A DNA stretch of 64,000 nucleotides from Mariniphaga anaerophila (GTDB lineage: Bacteria > Bacteroidota > Bacteroidia > Bacteroidales > Prolixibacteraceae): positions 62,001-126,000 of the forward strand of contig NZ_FQUM01000006.1 of assembly GCF_900129025.1 (NCBI RefSeq). The letters run 5' to 3'. The notes below the pieces were generated by a model that saw only the letters and a list, made by a program, of their open reading frames with translations, was not told the DNA's origin and ran no database searches. The position numbers were made by a program, and so were the translations under genes. Shown here in pieces: positions 17,864 to 25,984 of the stretch; position 1 is the stretch's first letter, and every line of letters begins with the position of its first letter.

Positions 17864-18919
17864 ATGGAATCAAACAATAAATACATGAAACGCTGTCTCG
17901 CACTGGCGCGCCTCGGGGCAGGGAACGTTGCTCCCAACCCGATGGTGGGAAGTATCATTGTTTGCAGGGGAAAAATTATCGGCGAAGGGTTTCACCAAAA
18001 ATACGGAGAGGCACACGCCGAAGTCAATGCAATTAACGCGGTTCAGAATCCCGAATTATTGCAGGAAAGTACGCTGTTTGTTACCCTGGAGCCTTGCGCC
18101 CATCAGGGTTTGACGCCGCCCTGTTCTGATTTGATTGTGAAAAAGCAAATTCCTCGTGTAGTTATCGGCACCGTAGATCCGTTTTCGAAAGTAGCCGGCA
18201 GGGGAATTGAAAAACTTAGAAATGCAGGCATTGAGGTGGAAATTGGAGTGCTCGAAAAAGAATGCAGAGATCTGAACAAAAGATTTTTTACTTTTCATGA
18301 GAAGAAGCGGCCGTACGTGATTTTGAAGTGGGCACAAACGCTCGACGGATTTATTGATGTCAACAGAGGCCGTAACGAGTTTGGAGAACCAACCTGGATA
18401 ACAGGTGATTTGGCACTCCGGCTGGTGCATAAAATCCGCTCCGAAGAAAGTGCCGTTTTGGTAGGAACCAACACCGCCGAAAAAGATAATCCTTCTCTGA
18501 CCGTACGCCACTGGTCGGGCAAAAATCCCACCCGGGTTCTACTGGATAAAAATTTGCGGTTGCCTCAAAACCTGAATTTGTTTGACGGGAGTGTTCAAAC
18601 GCTGGTGTTCAATTCAAAAAAACAAGAACAAAACAACCAGATTGAGTGGGTAAAAATTGATTTCGAAAAAGAGATTACTCATCAGATTCTGGAAGAACTT
18701 CACCACCGAAAAATTCTTTCGGTAGTTGTAGAAGGGGGAAAACAAATGCTGGAAAGTTTTATCAGCCAAAGCCTTTGGGACGAAGCCCACATTTTTATTG
18801 GCGACAAGTTTTTTTATGATGGAATTTCCGCGCCCAAAATTCAGGGGATACTAACCCAAAGCGAAATGCTTAATAACGACTGGCTTAAAATTCTTGCGAA
18901 TCCACGGGAAAGCAATTAA
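17864..18919 (+). CDS. ribD: riboflavin biosynthesis deaminase/reductase
   Basis: 351 residues. The deaminase half carries the zinc site HAE (51-53) and PCAHQGLTPPC (Cys78, Cys87); the reductase half starts near 150 with RPYVILKWAQTLDGFI and includes SEESAVLVGTNTAEKDNPSLTVR. It catalyses the second and third steps of riboflavin synthesis. No FMN riboswitch can fit in the 40-bp intergenic space, so control must be by another route or absent. Confidence 0.95.
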   Translation: MESNNKYMKRCLALARLGAGNVAPNPMVGSIIVCRGKIIGEGFHQKYGEAHAEVNAINAVQNPELLQESTLFVTLEPCAHQGLTPPCSDLIVKKQIPRVVIGTVDPFSKVAGRGIEKLRNAGIEVEIGVLEKECRDLNKRFFTFHEKKRPYVILKWAQTLDGFIDVNRGRNEFGEPTWITGDLALRLVHKIRSEESAVLVGTNTAEKDNPSLTVRHWSGKNPTRVLLDKNLRLPQNLNLFDGSVQTLVFNSKKQEQNNQIEWVKIDFEKEITHQILEELHHRKILSVVVEGGKQMLESFISQSLWDEAHIFIGDKFFYDGISAPKIQGILTQSEMLNNDWLKILANPRESN

Positions 18920-19095
18920 CAACAAGCAAACTGTTTTATTGAAGTTTCCATTCTTATCCATTCCCTTCGTTTATACTTCGGATTGCCGGAAGTACAAATC
19001 TCCGACAAAGTCACAATTTTTAACGTCTGGTTTGTTGCCTGATCCCCAAACAATTTATAATTTGGCGGCCTGTTAGTAAAACAGATTGCTATACT

Positions 19096-19494
19096 GTGAG
19101 ATATAAAACAATAGTCATATTATTTCTTCTTGCTCTGGGTATTTATTCCTGCAGCAAACCAGTGGTAGACAAACCGGCGGTATTAATCAATGAAAACCAG
19201 ATGATTGAAATGCTGGCCGACATGCATCTGGCCGAATCTGCTTTTAATACGCGTCGTAATCGCGATTCGCTGGTGACCAAAAGCAGTTCTACTGATTTCT
19301 ACTACTCAATCCTCGATAAATACCATGTTCCTGATTCGGTATTTGAACAGTCGTTTGTGTTTTATGCAGCCCAGCCGCGGAAGTTTGAAAAAATGTACCG
19401 GCAGTCCATGAATAAACTCAGCGAAATGGAACAGGAATATTCCGGACGGAAAATCGAGCCCGAGGAGCTGGAACTGCAAAAGCCCCGGAAGTGA
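19096..19494 (+). CDS. DUF4296-like lipoprotein
   Basis: 132 residues from GTG 19096. Lipobox IYSC near residue 19, then a helical domain with the features of DUF4296 (MIEMLADMHLAESAF near the N-terminus; YYSILDKYHVPDSVFEQSFVFY; terminal coiled helix). Function unknown; the family is confined largely to Bacteroidota. The next gene starts within its stop codon (GTGA overlap), so the two are co-translated. Confidence 0.82.
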   Translation: MRYKTIVILFLLALGIYSCSKPVVDKPAVLINENQMIEMLADMHLAESAFNTRRNRDSLVTKSSSTDFYYSILDKYHVPDSVFEQSFVFYAAQPRKFEKMYRQSMNKLSEMEQEYSGRKIEPEELELQKPRK

Positions 19495-20684
19495 GAAAAA
19501 TATCCGCTTCATATATTTTCCCGGGAACCCGACCACCTTTAAAAAATGGAATTCTGATTTGTGAAGACGACGGAACAGTCAAAAATGTTATTGACACCGG
19601 CGGAGTGCTCCGCGAGCAGGCGGGGTTGGAACAATATAGTGGTGTTTTGGTTCCGGGCTTTGTAAATGCGCATTGTCATCTGGAACTCTCCCACTTAAAA
19701 AATAAAATTACCAAAGGAACAGGGCTGGGCGGATTCCTGCGCGGAATTAACAAGCTCCGTAATTCCGAAGAAGCGGACGTGCAGCAAGCAATGGCAAATG
19801 CTGATTTTAAAATGAAACACGCCGGCATTGTTGCCGTTGGAGATATTTCCAATTCTACTGTTTCGATTGCAACAAAGCATGCCTCAAACATTTACTACCA
19901 CACTTTTGTGGAGGCATTTGGCATTCAGCCGTCGCGCGCCGAAAAAGCTTTTTCTATTGCAGAACAAGTTGAATCGGCATTCAGAGAGGCCGGGCTGGTT
20001 GCCACAATTACTCCTCATTCTCCCTATTCCGTTTCTGAGTTGCTTTTCAAAAAAATCAGCAAAAAGGCTTTGTCTGAGAATATTATTTTGTCTGTTCATA
20101 ACCAGGAAAGCCTTGCTGAAAAACATTTTTTTGAAGACAGGAAAGGTGCGATTGCCGAGCATTTTTCTGACATGCCGGGAGTTGACATTACTCACTGGCG
20201 CCCAACAGGCAAAAGCTCGCTGGATTTTACGCTTTCATTTACCCCCAAAGAAAACCAGTTGTTACTGGTTCACAATACGTTTACCACAGAGGAAGATCTG
20301 CAAATTCTGAGAAAACAAAGAACCCCGGAAAACACTTTTTGGGTGCTTTGCCCCAATTCCAACCTGCACATCGAAAAAAAACTTCCGCCGGTTTCGCTTT
20401 TTCAAAATGAAAAAATAAACATTTGCCTGGGAACCGACAGTCTTGCGTCCAATTGCGCGCTATCTGTTTTGGACGAGATGGTTACCCTGCAGGAACATTT
20501 CCGGGAAATAACATTGCAGGAGCTGGTAATGTGGGGGTGCGTAAACGGAGCGCGGGCTTTGGGTGTGTCCGAACGTTTTGGAAGTTTTGAGCCGGGCAAA
20601 AAGCCGGGAATCAATTTAATTACCGGATTGGATTTGAGAACCATGAGACTTTCTGCAAAAAGCAAGGTGAAAGTTTTGCGGTAA
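19491..20684 (+). CDS. metal-dependent amidohydrolase (deaminase/chlorohydrolase-like)
   Basis: 397 residues from GTG 19491. Amidohydrolase-superfamily barrel with HxH metal ligands in NAHCHLELSH, further histidines in SVHNQES and LVHNTF and the Asp in LGTDSLASN. It resembles the deaminase branch (guanine deaminase, methylthioadenosine or aminodeoxyfutalosine deaminases), but the substrate-binding loops do not let me choose. The overlap with the DUF4296 lipoprotein gene is a recurrent Bacteroidota arrangement in my recollection, with no known functional link. Confidence 0.8.
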   Translation: MRKISASYIFPGTRPPLKNGILICEDDGTVKNVIDTGGVLREQAGLEQYSGVLVPGFVNAHCHLELSHLKNKITKGTGLGGFLRGINKLRNSEEADVQQAMANADFKMKHAGIVAVGDISNSTVSIATKHASNIYYHTFVEAFGIQPSRAEKAFSIAEQVESAFREAGLVATITPHSPYSVSELLFKKISKKALSENIILSVHNQESLAEKHFFEDRKGAIAEHFSDMPGVDITHWRPTGKSSLDFTLSFTPKENQLLLVHNTFTTEEDLQILRKQRTPENTFWVLCPNSNLHIEKKLPPVSLFQNEKINICLGTDSLASNCALSVLDEMVTLQEHFREITLQELVMWGCVNGARALGVSERFGSFEPGKKPGINLITGLDLRTMRLSAKSKVKVLR

Positions 20685-20791
20685 AAACTGACAAAAGACA
20701 TTTTCAGAACCGACAGCACACAAATTATCAATTGTTGGCAGTATCATTTCAAAAAGAATTCAAATCCGTTTCCTTTAGATGAAGACCTTTT

Positions 20792-21244
20792 TCAGCTTCC
20801 GTAATACCTGCAGCCTCTCCTGCATCCGTTGAAATTGCCACGTCCACGCATTCCTTTTTGCCCAACTGCCATGTTGCGGCCCCGATTGAATCCCTGCCTC
20901 TGCAAAATATCGTACTTTTTTTGTTGATCTTCCGTCAGGAGATTGCGCACACTAATGCGGTGGTCTCTGACTTTTTTCAGCATTTCTCCACGAATCTCGT
21001 TCTTTTCAATCGGATCGTAGGTAGAGCGCATTTTTACCCGCATTTCCGCCATATCCTTTTGGTGAGCAGCAACTTGTTCGTCCATTTCAGCCTGCTGCTC
21101 TTCGGTTAAATCCAGAAGAATATTCATGCTGGTTCGCTGGGAATATGCTCCGGGGCGGTTGGCATTTCTCCTCCCCTGCGCAAAAACTGTAGACACGCCA
21201 AGCATTACTACAATAATGGTAAAAGCTAATTTTCTGGTTTTCAT
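20792..21244 (-). CDS. periplasmic LTxxQ (Spy/CpxP-like) protein
   Basis: 150 residues with a signal peptide (ends VFAQ), two LTxxQ motifs (LTEEQQ near 46, LTEDQQ near 103) bracketing a charged helical hairpin, and a basic Gly/Arg-rich tail. This is the layout of Spy/CpxP periplasmic chaperone-like proteins. It is the last gene of an ECF sigma / anti-sigma / CnrX-like / LTxxQ run, suggesting that it is an output or a feedback sensor of that envelope-stress circuit. Confidence 0.8.
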   Translation of the reverse strand: MKTRKLAFTIIVVMLGVSTVFAQGRRNANRPGAYSQRTSMNILLDLTEEQQAEMDEQVAAHQKDMAEMRVKMRSTYDPIEKNEIRGEMLKKVRDHRISVRNLLTEDQQKKYDILQRQGFNRGRNMAVGQKGMRGRGNFNGCRRGCRYYGS

Positions 21245-21275
21245 TTCCGGGTATTTTGTAGTTATTTTTATCAGA

Positions 21276-21803
21276 TTATCTGTTTCCCCTCATTCTGTAG
21301 CCTCCCTGCGGAAGTTTGACATCTTCATTCTTTTTTAAAACGGAGATGAATATTTCATTTAGTTTTTCCTGTTGCTCCTGATTGCAGATCTTTTTCATAC
21401 CCAGGTAATAGTCGATGGTTTCTTTTTTTAGCCGGCTATGCAACTCGCCAATTTCTTCTGCAATTCTATCGAGATTTCCGGTGTCCGGATTTTTGCTGCC
21501 CATTTCATCCACCATCTCAATTCGCAAATTTTCGAGACTTCGGTTAATTTGCCATGCAGAGTGATTGAAGCTTCTGTTCAATTCTCTGAATGTGTCCATT
21601 TGTTCTGGTTGTAAATTGAGCTGCTCCCTAAAAAACCGGGTGCGCTGCTGGGCGGGCAGGTCAATTTCTTCTTTCTCCGCCTGTTCCAGTTGTTTCCTGT
21701 CCTGGTATTTGTGGTACATAAATGAAATGCCCATGGAAACATTGGTTGCCAGCAATATGGCAATTGCCCAGGCCATTATTCGATATTTATTCTTAGTTGC
21801 CAT
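21276..21803 (-). CDS. membrane-anchored periplasmic stress/metal sensor-like protein
   Basis: 175 residues: one N-terminal membrane helix (about 8-28) then a four-helix, charged periplasmic domain (LNLQPEQMDTFRELNRSFNHSAWQINRSLENLR...), similar to the heavy-metal-sensor/Spy family (CnrX, ZraP-like). It has a His/Asn-rich face but no obvious metal site. It overlaps the anti-sigma gene by 11 bp and probably modulates it. Confidence 0.75.
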   Translation of the reverse strand: MATKNKYRIMAWAIAILLATNVSMGISFMYHKYQDRKQLEQAEKEEIDLPAQQRTRFFREQLNLQPEQMDTFRELNRSFNHSAWQINRSLENLRIEMVDEMGSKNPDTGNLDRIAEEIGELHSRLKKETIDYYLGMKKICNQEQQEKLNEIFISVLKKNEDVKLPQGGYRMRGNR

Positions 21804-22245
21804 TGTTCTGTTCCATTAAAAAAGTTTCGAGTGGTTCCGTTTGCATGTCATTCAAAAACGGAATAAGCTCGTTTTTTGCGTATGTTGCCGGAGAGTATTC
21901 GGGTACTGCCGGTTCCCCTATTTTGAATCCTCCATAAATACCGGCAAGCAGCAGCAACGAGAAAAGCACCGGTTGCAAAACTCGTTCCCACACCGGACTC
22001 CCCACGCGTTCTTCTGCCTTTTCTTCCTGGTTTTCAAGCCGGGCTTTCACCCGGGTATAGAAAAACGGGGTCACCTCGGGCGATTTTTCCAATTCCAAAA
22101 TGCCCAGTGTTTTTTTCATTTCTTGGGCAAATGCAGCACAATCAGCGCAATGTTCCAGGTGCTCGCGCACTTCTTTCTGCTCTTTATCAGGCAAATCACC
22201 TTCCAGAAAGAAAATTAATTTTTTATGTAACGTTTTGCATTTCAT
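21793..22245 (-). CDS. zinc-finger anti-sigma factor
   Basis: About 150 residues from ATG 22245 (two in-frame ATGs lie just upstream). The N-terminal zinc-binding anti-sigma domain shows the HxxxCxxC pattern as HLEHCADC near residue 30; a single membrane helix lies near 95-113, with a short periplasmic tail. It should bind and hold the ECF sigma factor encoded 50 bp upstream and release it on envelope stress. Confidence 0.85.
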   Translation of the reverse strand: MKCKTLHKKLIFFLEGDLPDKEQKEVREHLEHCADCAAFAQEMKKTLGILELEKSPEVTPFFYTRVKARLENQEEKAEERVGSPVWERVLQPVLFSLLLLAGIYGGFKIGEPAVPEYSPATYAKNELIPFLNDMQTEPLETFLMEQNNGN

Positions 22246-22294
22246 GTTTATTTGCATTTGATAATTTGACACATAATTAATTGAAAACTTGCAC

Positions 22295-22876
22295 CTAAAT
22301 ACACTTTTTTTTGTAACAGAGATAGAGCTTTTTTTGCAGGTTCTTTTTTGCCCGGTGGATGAGTGATTCCACCGAAGAAACCGACAGGTTCATTACTTCT
22401 GAAATATCTTTGTAGGCCATGTCTTCGTATTTATTCAACGTAAAAGCCACACGCTGGTTTTCCGGAAGCGAATCGATAGCATCGTGCAGCATTTGTGCAC
22501 GCTGGCTGTTTTCCAGTTCCGATTCCGGATTTTCAGCATGGGCAGACGGAAGCTGATTAAGCTTCTCTTTTTTTGATTTAACAACATCATCGAACGGCTG
22601 AAACCACTTGCGCTTTTTATTATCGCGGATAAAATTTAACGATCTGTTTACGGCAATACGGTAGAGCCAGGTTGAAATTTTTGAGTCGGCTCTGAATTTA
22701 TCCACCGAACGAAATACTTCGATAAAAACATCCTGAGCCACATCCTCGGCATCTTCTGTATTGTGCAACAATCCAAAGCAGGTGTTAACTACCATATTCC
22801 GGTAGTTTTCAACCAGTACTCTAAAAGCTGTTTCGTTGCCTTGTTGTAATTTATCTATGATTTCGGCCTCGTTCAT
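22295..22876 (-). CDS. ECF RNA polymerase sigma factor
   Basis: 193 residues. Region 2 (about 15-80: DVAQDVFIEVFRSVDKFR, then STWLYRIAVNRSLNFIR) and region 4 (about 130-185: LPENQRVAFTLNKYEDMAYKDISEVMNLSVSSVESLIHRAKKNL) are complete. It heads a four-gene operon with its anti-sigma factor and two periplasmic sensor-like proteins, and is likely autoregulated. The C-terminus KKKC is not unusual. Confidence 0.93.
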   Translation of the reverse strand: MNEAEIIDKLQQGNETAFRVLVENYRNMVVNTCFGLLHNTEDAEDVAQDVFIEVFRSVDKFRADSKISTWLYRIAVNRSLNFIRDNKKRKWFQPFDDVVKSKKEKLNQLPSAHAENPESELENSQRAQMLHDAIDSLPENQRVAFTLNKYEDMAYKDISEVMNLSVSSVESLIHRAKKNLQKKLYLCYKKKCI

Positions 22877-23133
22877 TCAAGCATTTGTTCCTATAAAATT
22901 AGAAATAAGACACAGTAAAAAGAAAAAACCTGCGAAGAAGATCTATTTTTTTGATAATTATCCGCTGTTTTGCGTAGCAGGTATTTTTGTTGTAACAACG
23001 GGAGCACCTCTGTAGTTTTTATAAGCAATTGGTTTATTGAGCTCAACAAAACAAAAAGATGAGTATTTTTGCAGAACAACTGCACAATATTTTTAAATTA
23101 GAATCAGGTAAATTAGTAATCAAATAAAATATC

Positions 23134-23577
23134 ATGAAGAAATTTATTGTTTTGTTTTTTTTGAGCTTTTACGCAATTGCCGGAATAGCACAGGAAGCGG
23201 AAAAAATTGCCGGAGTTTGGTGGAATGATGAAAAAACCACAAAAATTAAGGTGGAAAAGAAAGACGGAAAGTATATCGGGACCATTGTGTACACCATTCC
23301 TGAAAACTACAAAAACGGGGAGCCGCCCAAAGACGACAAAAATCCGGATGAAGCGCTGCAAAGCCGCTCTATTATTGGACTACAGATTTTAAACGGGTTT
23401 GTTTACGATGCCAAAAAGAAAGAGTGGAAAGGCGGGAAAATTTACGACCCAAAATCGGGAAACACATACGATTGCTATGGATGGATGGAAAGCGACGACT
23501 TACTTAAGTTGAAAGGTTATGTGGGTGGCATCCGGTGGCTGGGACGTAGTTCTGAGTGGTACCGCACCAAGTTATAA
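23134..23577 (+). CDS. DUF2147 secreted protein
   Basis: 147 residues with a signal peptide (ends GIAQ) and a DUF2147 domain: IAGVWWNDEKTTKIKV at the start, IIGLQIL in the middle, and GKIYDPKSGNTYDCYGW followed by LKLKGYVGG at the end. The fold is a small beta barrel of the lipocalin type; function unknown, perhaps ligand binding in the periplasm. Single gene. Confidence 0.88.
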   Translation: MKKFIVLFFLSFYAIAGIAQEAEKIAGVWWNDEKTTKIKVEKKDGKYIGTIVYTIPENYKNGEPPKDDKNPDEALQSRSIIGLQILNGFVYDAKKKEWKGGKIYDPKSGNTYDCYGWMESDDLLKLKGYVGGIRWLGRSSEWYRTKL

Positions 23578-23743
23578 TTTAACGATTGAAGGAACAGCCT
23601 GCTTTTTCTCTTTTCACACCTCTGCGTAATCTGATGCGTAATTTTTTTTGTAAAGCGGAAACGTTAAATCCTGTTTCTAACAGGAAATATTTAAAGCCAT
23701 TTTACGTACTAATAAATTAAAGCCATTATTTAAACAATATAAA

Positions 23744-24619
23744 ATGAAGACAGTAAAAATTGCAGGAGCAGTTATTTTGGCAATAGCATTGCTGGGTGCC
23801 GGAATGCTCTATTTCAAAACAAAGTCTGATTCTCAACAGGAAGCGCCTCTTTATAAAGGAGAAAATATTCAACCTGAGAGCCACAAAGTTTTTTTTGGCT
23901 CCTGGATTCTGGAACACCCCGAGAGTGCAGAAAAGCAGGGATTTACTCTAATGCCCGACAGCATGGCCTCATCAATTAACATGGCCACATTAAAATATAA
24001 AAAGTGGAAAATTGAAAACGATGAGCTGGTGCTGACGGCTATCAGCCTGGGAAATCATACCGCTTCAGTATTCGAAGAAAAATATGCCATCGATTCATTT
24101 AACCAGCGAAAAATGATTCTGGAAATGAATGGACGTGAATATATTTACAAGAAATTGAAAAAAATAATTGCAGAGGATTCTGAAAAATCGGCATCATTAA
24201 GTACATCTTTTGAATATTTTCCTGCAGAAAAAGCCGATACGGCAAAACAAGAAGTTGACCTTGAAAGTAATGCCAGAGCGAAACGATTCAAAACCGTTAT
24301 TTCACAGGAATACAACAGCTCACCGGTAAATTTTGCAGGACATTATGTGGTTATTACCTGGGGATGCGGAAGCGGTTGCATCGAAGGTGTAATGGTTGAT
24401 TCAAGGAATGGGAAAGTCTATAACCTGCCCACAAAAAAGGGGTATTCTGATGTGGGAAACAGTGTGGAGCATTACAAAAATAGCGTGCTGTTAAAAACTT
24501 CATTTATATATCCTGCTCCGGATCCAAACAACCAGGAAGCAGAAGAACATTTCTGGCTTTGGAACGAAGCGGCCAAAGAGTTTGTGCACTATAAATCGGA
24601 ATCAAATGTTGCTATATAG
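23744..24619 (+). CDS. membrane-anchored lipocalin-like protein with a second C-terminal domain
   Basis: 291 residues. An N-terminal helix (about 4-24) anchors a lipocalin-like domain (about 45-140: FFGSWILEHP ... LKYKKWKIENDELVLTAISLG ... REYIYKKL). A second domain (about 180-285) contains FAGHYVVITWGCGSGCIEGVMVDSRNGKVY and a terminal FWLWNE; it looks like a beta domain with a possible disulfide in CGSGC. The fusion is not one I can name. Confidence 0.65.
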   Translation: MKTVKIAGAVILAIALLGAGMLYFKTKSDSQQEAPLYKGENIQPESHKVFFGSWILEHPESAEKQGFTLMPDSMASSINMATLKYKKWKIENDELVLTAISLGNHTASVFEEKYAIDSFNQRKMILEMNGREYIYKKLKKIIAEDSEKSASLSTSFEYFPAEKADTAKQEVDLESNARAKRFKTVISQEYNSSPVNFAGHYVVITWGCGSGCIEGVMVDSRNGKVYNLPTKKGYSDVGNSVEHYKNSVLLKTSFIYPAPDPNNQEAEEHFWLWNEAAKEFVHYKSESNVAI

Positions 24620-24785
24620 GCAATAAGAAAAGCAAAGAACTTTTCTTGTTTAATGGGACTTCCTCCCCAAAGAAGTGCCGGGTTCTCTTCTGATATTCCG
24701 ACGCTTTTGGGAAAAAGGTTACGCGGTTCGACAAAAAACCACGATGTGCACGATTGAGAAACAGTCTTTCGAAAAAAACTATTGA

Positions 24786-25739
24786 TTAGAAAACCGATTT
24801 CACAATCTGCTTTACGTTGTCTGAAATTCCGTACGTATAAATGTGCAACGACGGCGCATGATTTGCCACTAGGTCTTTTGACTGGTGAATTGCCCATTCT
24901 GTGCCTACCTGGCGGGCTTCTTCGTTGTTTTTACATTTCGCCAGCTCTTTCGATAGTTCCTGCGGCAAATCAATATTGAATATTTTGGGCAGAACCGTCA
25001 ACTGGTTTTTCATGTTAATGGGTTTTATTCCCGGAATAATAGGAACTGTAATTCCCATGTCACGACATTTTTTCACAAAGTCGTAGTACACTTTGTTATC
25101 AAAAAACATTTGGGTAACAATGTAATCGGCACCGGCATCAACTTTCTGCTTCAGGTAAAACAGATCCTGCTCTTTGTTGGGCGCCTCAAAATGTTTTTCG
25201 GGGTAGCCTGCCACTCCGATGCAGAAATCGAGCGGAGTATTATTTTTCAAATCCTGTTCCAGGTAAATCCCGTTTCTCAAATTTACAATTTGCTCCACCA
25301 ACTCATTGGCATTTGAATGCCCGTCGTTTTCGGGTTGAAAAACATGTTGGTTTTTGGCACCATCGCCACGCAGCGCAAGAACATTTTCAATACCCAGAAA
25401 ATGTAAATCGATGAGCACATGTTCTGTTTCGCTTTTGGTGAACCCGCCACACAGAATATGCGGAATAACCGGAATTCCGTATTTATGTTGAATAGACGCC
25501 GCAATTGCCACTGTTCCCGGCCGTTTACGCACGGTGCGTTTCACGATGGATCCATCAGGCATCTCCCTGAATTCCACCTCATCGCGGTGAGTCGTAATAT
25601 TAATGTATTTCGGATCAAATTCTACCAGGCTCTCAATCGTATTGTAAATACGGCCAGCATCGTTTCCTTTTAGCGGCGGCAACAACTCGAATGAAAAAAC
25701 GGTTTTTTCCGATTTATTTATGACGTCAATAACTTTCAT
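24786..25739 (-). CDS. metF: methylenetetrahydrofolate reductase
   Basis: About 317 residues from ATG 25739. MetF barrel: FSFELLPPLKG near the N-terminus, NITTHRD, the folate/FAD-binding LALRGDG, FCIGVAGYPEKH, DYIVTQMFFD and VPIIPGIKPI. It reduces 5,10-methylene-THF to 5-methyl-THF for methionine synthesis. A connection to the corrinoid methyltransferase locus at the left edge is possible through one-carbon metabolism, but the genes are 22 kb apart. Confidence 0.95.
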   Translation of the reverse strand: MKVIDVINKSEKTVFSFELLPPLKGNDAGRIYNTIESLVEFDPKYINITTHRDEVEFREMPDGSIVKRTVRKRPGTVAIAASIQHKYGIPVIPHILCGGFTKSETEHVLIDLHFLGIENVLALRGDGAKNQHVFQPENDGHSNANELVEQIVNLRNGIYLEQDLKNNTPLDFCIGVAGYPEKHFEAPNKEQDLFYLKQKVDAGADYIVTQMFFDNKVYYDFVKKCRDMGITVPIIPGIKPINMKNQLTVLPKIFNIDLPQELSKELAKCKNNEEARQVGTEWAIHQSKDLVANHAPSLHIYTYGISDNVKQIVKSVF

Positions 25740-25984
25740 CTTATTCAATATATTTCGCTACAAAATTAACAAAAGTGCGGTTCAACACGAATTTAATTCA
25801 AATCTGAAACCAAATAAGGGAAAAAAGTAACACAATAAATTTGCAGCACATTAGAAATCAAGGGCAATATTATTTGGCTGAATCGCTTCCTTTCAACCCA
25901 TCCACTACCTTTTTAAATCATATTTACCAGGAATAAAAAAAAATGTTCCGCTTCATTTCCAGATCATTTCTTTACTTCAAAATC

